Of a DNA stretch of 64,000 nucleotides, positions 56,636-64,000 are shown piece by piece (position 1 is the first letter of the stretch; the number at the start of each line of letters is the position of its first letter). The translations under genes and the position numbers were made by a program. This DNA is from Lophium mytilinum (taxonomy: Eukaryota > Ascomycota > Dothideomycetes > Mytilinidiales > Mytilinidiaceae), in assembly GCA_010093605.1 (NCBI GenBank), contig MU004184.1:1879897-1943896 (forward strand). The letters run 5' to 3'. The notes beneath the pieces were generated by a model. It was not told the DNA's origin and made no database searches. It saw only the letters and a list, made by a program, of their open reading frames with translations.

Positions 56636-58776
56636 CTAACCATCTTGGAGACCCACCCTCAGGTCTCTGACCTTCTCGAGCATCAGTCCATTCCCATAGT
56701 CTCTTTCCCTTGGCAGATCTGTCGCCCAAGTGACTACCGTACCGTTTCTGTCACAGCCTTGGGTCAAAGCCGCAAAATCCAGCATTGGAAACTCTGTAGT
56801 ACGTGGCTTAGGCCATCTTGCAGCTACTAAATATGCGACTGCTGCGAGTAGAAGCGTGATACCACCCACGATACCATAAGCAATGACAGTCCATCTTCCA
56901 GGCACCGAGCGGTGCGATCTCATGCAGTATGCACCGGTGACATGGTTCTCGTCCGGGAGACCGAGCTGTGTTTCGTTGGTTGATGTATCAAGGCCCTTCA
57001 CTCGAATTGTTGGGGTGAATAGAAACAACGGAATGGCGAGGATGTTGCGAAGGGTGCTACGGCCCTGGCTTAAGTTGCTGGTGGAGTTGTCATTCCATGC
57101 GTAAAGCTCAGCAGCTACGTTCTGAATTACTGCGTAGCGTTCGGATGAGAGATCGCAACGTGTGAAGTTAGACACTGGAGAAGGTTTGTAGAACATCAAA
57201 TCATAGGCAATGAAGAGATCGGTGGGAGAGATGACTTGTGGTGATGGTGTACCAAGATCCTGGACATCTTGAATCACAAAGCTGGTTCGGGAGAAGGTAA
57301 CGGTCGATGTTCTGCGCCATATTGACCATGAAGTTGCCCACGAATTCGCCTGCGTAGCAGAGCCCGACATCGATACTGGGTCGAGACAAGTACCATTTGC
57401 GGAGAGCCCTGACGCACACCACGCAAGACCTATTTAACATCAGTGCCTTTTGCTCCGGAAGTTGACTTTGGATCAAGTGAAGTACCTGAGACCAATTCAT
57501 TCTCTTTCGACTTGGCATTACAAAGAGCCAATCCCTGTGAGCCGTTGAAATTACCTCCATAAGTTGAACAATCGGTTTTGCCGAAGGACAGATTCGACGG
57601 TGGATCCCACATGTCGATTTGATACGCTGGAGCGTTGTATATTTTGAAGGAAGGCGCATCATCGGACCTAGTCGTGAAGGGCAATGGCCTTACAGTATTG
57701 TATGCCCCAGAGATGAGATAGGACGTGCAGGAGTTTGTAGCTCGACAAGATTCACTGATGGGGTCGACTCTATGTACTATAGTCGTATCACTAAGCAAGC
57801 CTTGGACCATAGGAATAGTCTGGAAGCTGGACTCGGTAGCATATATCTTAGCTAAGTTGGGGTCGTAGATACCGAGACCTGCAGTCACGTCCATGGCCTC
57901 GACTGGGAAGAACAAGTCCTTTTGGTTGACATCGGCTAGTCAAGGTTTTATCAGCAATGTTCAGTTTGCATCGAGGTAACAAGCGGCTTACCCATAAGTA
58001 TAACACCAGGCCCGGGAATTAATCCGATGATAAAGAGCAATCTTCAACGAGACCTTGATTTAGTGTACGGTCATGCAATCCTCGTGCGACGCTTTCACTC
58101 ACCGGAAGACGTTCAGGAGCCTTAAAATCGTACGCCGATCTGGCTCCATCCCTCTAGAAGCTAGAAGTATTCTTATCAAACCGAATGGTCCTGTAGAGGA
58201 GTGGATTGACAAGAAGTTTAAGAGGCTGGGGCTGTCACGCTGGACTGCTCCAATCTTGTCTAAGTTCTCCTCCAATTGGCCCCAAGCGATGGAATCCGAA
58301 GCTTGATTGACGGCTAAGGCAAAAGTGATATCCCCGAGTTTCGACAAGACTGTTAAGAACCATGTCCCTACGGATGCAGATACTAGCCCGAGAAGAGTGC
58401 GTCGGGAGGTTGCTGACGCTGCGACTCCTAACGTGACCACGTAGACTATGACTGCAATGAACAAAAAGTTCCAGGACGTAACTCGACACAATATCGCTCT
58501 TTTGAAAGACGAAGGCTTGGTAGACAACGTTGGAAAAGATCCGGGGTGGCCGACCGCAGTGTTTGCCGCTGTTGAAGATGGCGGTATAGCCTGTGGCGTA
58601 GAGCTGTGCCGACTCGAGTGTGACCCAACAGTAGTCGAGTTGGCTATATTAGGTCTGGCAGTACTTTGCCGTGACACGCTAGCTGATTGAACGCTGGGTG
58701 GCGGACTCTGGGACGGAGTGGTCGTGGGAAAGGTCAACGAATGAATCGTTGGAGCTGGGCTGCTAGGGGATGACAT
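56636..58776 (-). CDS. Large glycosylated membrane protein of unknown function, 655 aa
   Basis: Exons 58776..58103, 58041..57992, 57935..57486 and 57429..56636 join in phase. The protein has a Ser/Pro-rich cytosolic start, then helices WNFLFIAVIVYVVTLGVAA and a second TLLGLVSASVGTWFLTVL, a conserved-looking block ITFALAVNQASDSIAWGQLEENL, a short helix LLFIIGLIPGPGVILM, a ~350-residue Cys-containing domain with sequons (NLS, NGS, NGT, NDS, NET) that must face outward, and a last helix VIAYGIVGGITLLLAAVAYLVAARW before a short tail. This topology is like other fungal multi-helix orphan surface proteins. No family name given. One stretch (57300-57400) has a second plausible frame (EFVGNFMVNMAQNIDRYLL), so the model could be wrong locally. 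Confidence 0.68.
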
Positions 58777-59728
58777 CTTTCGAACCTATTGCATAGAGCC
58801 GGGCACGGAGCTGGATACACTGATATTTGAACCTCGCTAATGGTAAAAGAAAAAGAAGGCGCGAAGAAATGCGTCCTAGAACAGTCCGTTGACAAGAGTA
58901 AAGAAGCTGGCAGCTTGTTCCTAGGATCGTCTACCCGCATGCGCGTACGAACAGTCCGGATATATGTGCGGCTCTAGAGACGCGTCTCCCTCTGCATCTG
59001 TAGTAACAGGGATTGCTCAGCTCGTACCTAGGCTGAGTTGATAGCCCGAACGCCTCGGTGAGCACTCGTGACTCCACAGCCAGGCTGCTTGTTGCGTCCA
59101 GACATGGAGACTATGTTGATATTTGGGAGGAGGCAGACAGTGGCCTGGCCATAACCTTAGAGATTATTGCATTGAATCTCATCTTTGACACTGCATCCTC
59201 GTTACACGGACCTGCAAAAGATGTCGGAACGCTGGCATTTGGGGGCCGCTAAATTGAAGTTGCTTTTCCGACGAATCCAAGAAATACATGGTTACACAGC
59301 GTCGAAAGGCTTGCATGAGTCGGCTAACCTGGTCAGTACGTCGAATCAAATGACAGTTGAACTCTAGGATCAAACACACTGCTAATTCTTGGAAAGGGGT
59401 TCAACTGTGCAGGACCAGTAAGACGCCGATCCACTCCAACGTCCATGTCTCATTCCGTCCAAGTTTAGACTCTATGGGACCATCAGCCAGCCACGAAGGC
59501 CGACCGGGCGTAGAAATGATTCTAATGGCAGAGCAATACGATGGTTGATGCCTAAATTATGATTCCGGGAAACCGCTGACCGGTGTCGAGAAGGACGCGG
59601 CTGAAAGTTAGTTATAATAAGTGAGTCGCGTCCAGTAAAGAGTAGAGCACTAAAGACACGAATTTTATACAGTTTCTTACTTGCTACGCATTCTCTGTGA
59701 TCCGTGCCCAACGGGTCGCATCATCAAG
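58777..59728. other. Divergent intergenic region
   Basis: Separates the membrane protein (minus) from the small Cys-rich gene (plus). Short frames only; no repeat found. Confidence 0.45.
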
Positions 59729-60314
59729 ATGTTGCTTTCTGCTCTCTTCCTCTGCTTGACAGTACCCATCGTAGCAGCTTCGCGCGTACGCCAAGCGAAA
59801 CATCATGGACTGGTACAACGCCAGGGTTTGACTATCAACGATGTATGCGGGCTCTCTCCGGTCGACTGTGGTGGTGGATGGTGCTGTTACAGTGGCCAGA
59901 ACTGCATCAAGACAGGAGGGGATCCACTTTGCGAGGATCTGCTTTTGACGGATGTGGGAGGGTAGGTATAGCAGTTTTTGAAGAGAAACTCGCACGACTC
60001 CTGCTCAGTTTCCTAGTGGTCCAATGACCGTATACGCCATTCAATGGAGCTCGCTCGTAAACGGATTGTCAGCATTGACATCGCTGGGAGTTACTTTGTC
60101 CACGTTTCCCACAACGCTCACGGCTGCGACTGCTCTGCCATCTTATTCGAACTCGGATACTTCTGTGGTCATACCCACTTGGACCGGCTATCCAGCTACG
60201 ACGTCGACCACATCGACCTCAAAAGGACCTGCAGCAACAGTAATGCCGGATAAGAAGATTCTTGGGTGGGTACCAGCCGCAGTCGCTCTTGGTGTAGCCG
60301 CAGGTGCGATGTGA
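59729..60314 (+). CDS. Small Cys-rich GPI-anchor-type protein, 176 aa
   Basis: Secreted, likely GPI-anchored protein. Exon 1 59729..59961 and exon 2 60017..60314 join across a 55-bp intron (GTAGGT...CCTAG). A signal peptide (LLSALFLCLTVPIVAAS) is followed by VQRQ (a likely KR-less processing region) and one compact Cys module: VCGLSPVDCGGGWCCYSGQNCIKTGGDPLCE, with the C-x(6)-C-x(4)-CC-x(5)-C-x(8)-C spacing of a small disulphide fold. A Ser/Thr-rich stalk (TTLTAATALPSYSNSDTS, ATTSTTSTSKGPAATV) and a hydrophobic tail (ILGWVPAAVALGVAAGAM) follow. Layout matches the larger gene at 51767. Possible roles are wall adhesion or effector-like surface protein. Confidence 0.75.
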
Positions 60315-61623
60315 TATAGAGAAGGCTGTGAATATGTCGCAGTATCAGGAATCATTGCGTAGCTGCCATATTTATGATGATCAAGGCCGCCTATATCTTT
60401 GACTCGAAGAAAGCGGACGCTGTTAATTAAGTCAATTTCACAAGGTAGCGTTCTTTGCAAGACTTTGACCGCTGTCTGACTTTGATGTGACTTTGCTAAC
60501 TCGACAGTTGCATGAACAAAAGTCGATGAAGTAGTAGCGCGCATCTGTTAAGCAGGTATGAGAATTCCGAAAAGGCTCGTCTTTGATTCAAATCGTACTC
60601 GAAGGCCGCCAAGCCTGTCACAGAGATCCCAGAGCGCGTGAAAGGATAATCGATGAATAGGAAAGGGGAAAGGGGGAGGATGCTAATGGACTTCGATTCG
60701 CTGATTGATGGATATAGCCTTTGAACTGTCAGAGGTTGCGGTGTGATGATGAAGCTACAGGAATCTACTCTAGATTACACGGAGGGCATGTTTTGCCGAG
60801 ACCTTTCGACCTCATCTCCTGAATGACCGGTTGCACACCGCATGCTCTACTTCGACAAGACGCCGCAACTAGGCACCACCCATCCGTAGACGCCCATACT
60901 GATCGATGCATCGCAGTTCCTTACTCATGGCGAAAGTAGCATTAATCAAGCAGTACAGAGAGGCTCAAGCGGCGCGGTAGGTGGCGAAGCAAAGGTTTGC
61001 TGAACCGACGACCAATCGTTCCCGAAACTGTCTTGCAGCTCATGAAGATGTCGTCTTTCTCAGCGTCTATACCAGTTCTTTGGGCTCGAGTCGGTAGCCT
61101 CAGGAAAGGGCCAGGCAGCACTCCGAATCACACTTCCACTATCTAGGTGCACTGCCGCTCATATCCAAGTACGCCAAGGTCCACTCGTTGGTGTAGATCT
61201 AATCTTCCTGTAACGCTCGGTCTGCTGCGGAAAGGCTCAGAACTTCTGCGCCGTCAATGGTCTGTCAAACCACTGGGCTGAGCCCCCGCCGCATGATGAT
61301 TGTTCCCTGGTTACCAGGCCTTTCAACATGCTATGGGTTTCTTGACATCAATAACATATAAAGGGCTCCTACAGTCTTGCAAATAGTACTCTAAGCTTCT
61401 TTGTCTACCTTTCTTACCAGAAAAAGCTAGGATTCTTTTCTTAAGTCTTGTCACTACCTACATCATCCTTTTGTGTCAAGATCTTTCCACAGCGAACGCG
61501 ACGGCTGGATGATTTATTGTTCGTACGGTACCCCTCTCAACAACTACAAAACCTCCAGGAACCTCAAACTCAGGGTCTAATCACAACTGCGATAGGTCCC
61601 GATCAGACACCCCAGCTTATGAG
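60315..61623. other. Intergenic region with repeat R2
   Basis: 1.3 kb upstream of the dynamin-like gene, with the 3' end of the Cys-rich gene and the R2 copy at 60838-61050. Confidence 0.45.
60838..61050 (+). repeat. Dispersed repeat R2, copy 2
   Basis: Aligns with 38938-39141 over about 200 bp (anchors TTCGACAAG, CATCCGTAGACGC, CATACTGATC, CAATCGTTCC). Many differences are transitions. Flanking sequence before it also weakly matches the region between R1 and R2 at 38.9 kb. Confidence 0.58.
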
Positions 61624-64000
61624 ATGGTTGGCACAAGTTCACCCAAAAGTGTGGACCCGGGGGCGTTCTCCACGAAGTCCTTAGATACACTACAGAGCGA
61701 TTCACAGCGCAAACTTCTGGATGTAGTCGACAAGTTCAGGCGCGATGGCCTAGCCGATATTCTAAAGTTACCTCAGATCGTAGTCTGCGGAAATCAGTCT
61801 AGTGGAAAGAGCTCCGTACTGGAAGCGATCACGGAGATTCCGTTTCCGCGCAAAGAAAATCTCTGCACACGGTTTGCTACAGAGATAGTCCTTCGACGCG
61901 ATGTCACGTCTTCGATATCGACAACGATCATCTCCGACAAGAATCGACCAGATGTCGAGAAAGAGACCTTGAGGAAGTTTGGCAGAGTGATTCATGACTT
62001 TTCCGAGCTGCCTGATCTTATGGATGAGGCGACACAGATGATGGGGATTGGAGAAATTGGTGGTCCAGACTCTCGCGCATTCTCTCGGGACGTTCTGAGA
62101 ATCGAGATTTGTGGACCTGATAGGCCACAACTGTAAGTTTCAAGGGTGATTTTGCAGACCTCAGCGCTGACCGGCATATCTAGTACCTTGATAGATTTGC
62201 CTGGGCTCATACAATCGACAAACAAGTCTCAAACCAAGCAAGATGTCGAACTCATTCGAAATATGGTCCGAGAATACATATCTAATGAGCTCACTATCAT
62301 TCTTGCGGTCGTTTCGGCAAAAGATGATTACGCAAACCAGGGCATCTTAGAGAGGTGTCGCGAAGTTGACAGCAACGGGAGTCGAACCCTTGGTATCATC
62401 ACGAAGCCTGACTTCATTCGTGCAGGCTCGGACAACGAGAAGAACTGGTTCGAATTGGCTCAAAATCGGGACATTTATTTCAAACTCGGTTGGCACATGC
62501 TGAGGAACCGTGGCGATGGAGAATTGGACAGCTCGTTCGAGCAGCGCAATGCATCTGAGGAAGCATTCTTTGCTGAGGGTAATTACCGAGAGCTGCCTCG
62601 GGACATGATTGGAATCAGCTCGTTGAAGACGCGATTGAGCCAACTTCAGTACGATCACCTAAAGAAAGAACTTCCAGGCTTAAAGAAAGAGCTAGACGAC
62701 AAGTTGAAGGATGTGACAGAGAACCTGGATCGTCTGGGGAGAAAGCGGACTACCGTCTCGGAACAGCGACTATTCCTGACGAGCATTAGTACCGCGGTTT
62801 ACGATCTTCTCAAGTCGGCTGTCACTGGAAACTATGCCGATCAGTTCTTCAGTGCCAATATGAATGCCGCCATTGACTCTCCCGAGAACATACGTCGCCT
62901 ACGAGCAGGTACGTAAGCCCCCAATATAGATAAAAAGTTTCCCAGCAATATGTCTGTTTAAAAAACTACTCAGAGAGTATTCCAAGGCAACCACTGTCCA
63001 CTGGCACGCCACTGCTTGGGGTACCCCCACAGGTGTCAAAGACTCGAGGGCGATGTCAAGGTTCAAGCACTGCAGATTAGACTGCCTCTTGACTAATTAC
63101 TTGCTCAGCAGTCAGGCTACCCCCAGCAGTGGTGTTGAGTGGCTAAGTTGGACAGTGGTATCTTGAAAATCCCTGAAGGAGTGTCTTACGCAGCATAACC
63201 TATCATTAGTATTGGTTTCCTTACTCTGATTTTGAAAGGTTTGCTAACTTTATTGCCACCTCAAGTTATACAGCATCTCAACATTCAATTCGCTGCTAAG
63301 ATGCGTAAGGTTGGCAGCAAGTATCGCATTGGGTCTTCTCAACACGGCCATTCACATGTCAAGGATGCTAGTGATGACAGCGAACTTGAAGACGTTGAAG
63401 AGAGCCCAAGCAGAGAAGCTGAGGAGGACGATACGGCCACAGAGTCAATTTCCGAAGCTACATCTGTCAGCATCACAGCCCCGCCCCAGAAGAGCCTTAG
63501 TCGACAAGCAGCAATTTCTTGGGTCCTTAAAGTCTTGCAACGATCTCGAGGCTCCGAGTTGCCCGGTAATTTCAACCCAATGCTTATTAGTCAGCTTTTC
63601 TGGGAGCAATCAGAACGTTGGGAGATGCTGGCCTTGGAGCATATTGAGCGAGTCGCTTGTGTTTGCGATAAATTCGTTCGATGCGTGTTGCAGCACGCCG
63701 CCGCTCCTGAAATCGTCACCCGACTCCTTGAGCTGCGAATCGAGGGAGCCCTCGAATCTTCTTTGAGAACAAGCAAAGAGGAGCTCCGGAAGATTATCGC
63801 TGACAAGGCCGGCCATCCAATGACCTACAATCATTACTACACCACGACTATCCAAAAGATGCGCCAAGACAAGTATAGCAGGGCCTTGATGCGAATGACT
63901 GATGATGCGAAGGTCACTGTTGACAAGAAGACTTGGGCAGCTGGGTCTGGCTATACTTCGCAAACGTACATTGATCCGCAGATACTGCGAAACAAGATCG
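61624..64000 (+). CDS. Dynamin-like GTPase, fungal Mx-type, 3' end missing
   Basis: Large GTPase of the dynamin superfamily; the fungal Mx-like branch often has no PH domain. Exons 61624..62132, 62184..62908 and 63266 to the window edge join in phase. GTPase motifs: P loop GNQSSGKSS (residues 56-64), the switch-I Thr in LCTRFATEIVLRR, DLPG (G3) and TKPD (G4), then the middle/stalk region, starting near LPGLKKELDDKL and continuing through NIRRLRA-VIQHLNIQFAAKMRKVGSKY, VLQRSRGSELPG, FWEQSERWEMLA and MTYNHYYTTTIQKMRQ, all typical. The frame stays open to base 64000; the GED end is outside. The second intron is 357 bp, about seven times the local norm, and holds repeat R1. Such fungal dynamins often sit near NLR/HET genes; none is seen here. 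Confidence 0.87.
62909..63265 (+). other. Oversized dynamin intron
   Basis: Donor GTACGT, branch TGCTAACTT and acceptor CAAG give VIQHLN in frame. At 357 bp it is far longer than the 44-110 bp introns elsewhere in this window. The middle (about 63030-63150) is an R1 repeat copy, so the intron was probably enlarged by insertion. Confidence 0.65.
63035..63145 (+). repeat. Dispersed repeat R1, copy 4, inside the dynamin intron
   Basis: Reads GGCGATGTCAAGGTTCAAGC, then GCAGATTAGACTGCCTCTTGA and a tail CAGTCAGGCTACCCC that aligns with copy 3. It is the least decayed copy and sits well within intron 2, away from the splice sites. Confidence 0.62.

Overview
The window is from a filamentous ascomycete (Pezizomycotina; class not fixed by the sequence, Dothideomycetes-like is my guess). 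The evidence is compact genes on both strands, introns mostly of 44-110 bp with GTRNGT donors and CTAAC/TACTAAC branch sites, and protein families found only or mainly in filamentous fungi: Zn(II)2Cys6 regulators, Pth11/rhodopsin-domain membrane proteins, a Dal5-type permease, Ser/Thr-rich and GPI-anchored Cys-rich surface proteins, and a fungal dynamin-like GTPase. I read 27 protein-coding loci and resolved intron/exon structures for almost all by joining frames at splice sites and checking phase. No tRNA, rRNA, CRISPR or virus-like element was seen.

Layout. 1-5.4 kb: the 5' end of a wax-synthase/MBOAT-like acyltransferase (runs off the left edge and stays open to it), a 779-aa zinc-cluster regulator and a small two-helix membrane protein. 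5.9-11.2 kb: three tandem same-strand BTB/POZ paralogues with matching exon plans; the most downstream copy has a reading-frame break. 12-24 kb: an LPxEIRxxIY (F-box-like) protein, a Dal5-type permease, TRM44 tRNA methyltransferase, GNA1 glucosamine-6-phosphate acetyltransferase, a sugar transporter and an SRR1-like protein. 23.8-32 kb: a secreted carboxylesterase with a mucin-like stalk, a Pth11-like receptor and a NIPA-type transporter. 32.4-48.5 kb is the conserved core: VMA4, a cupin, CHS5, an unknown membrane protein, ECM29 and UBX5. 49-60 kb: an amino-acid permease, two Cys-rich GPI-anchor-type proteins, an Mpv17/PMP22 protein, a bZIP factor lacking the usual basic-region Asn, and a glycosylated membrane protein. 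61.6 kb to the right edge: a dynamin-like GTPase, incomplete at the 3' end.

Functional links. ECM29 (proteasome adaptor/quality control) and UBX5 (Cdc48 cofactor) are divergently arranged over one 0.7-kb promoter. GNA1 (makes the UDP-GlcNAc precursor for chitin) and CHS5 (exomer, chitin synthase export) are both cell-wall genes but lie 17 kb apart, so I do not claim a cluster. There is no secondary-metabolite cluster.

Unusual structure. A 516-bp element with about 62-bp terminal inverted repeats lies at 54.0-54.5 kb. A diverged dispersed repeat occurs at about 38.8, 56.4, 60.9 and 63.0 kb; the last copy sits inside an oversized 357-bp dynamin intron. One intron uses a GC donor, and one 51-bp intron is in frame and stop-free.
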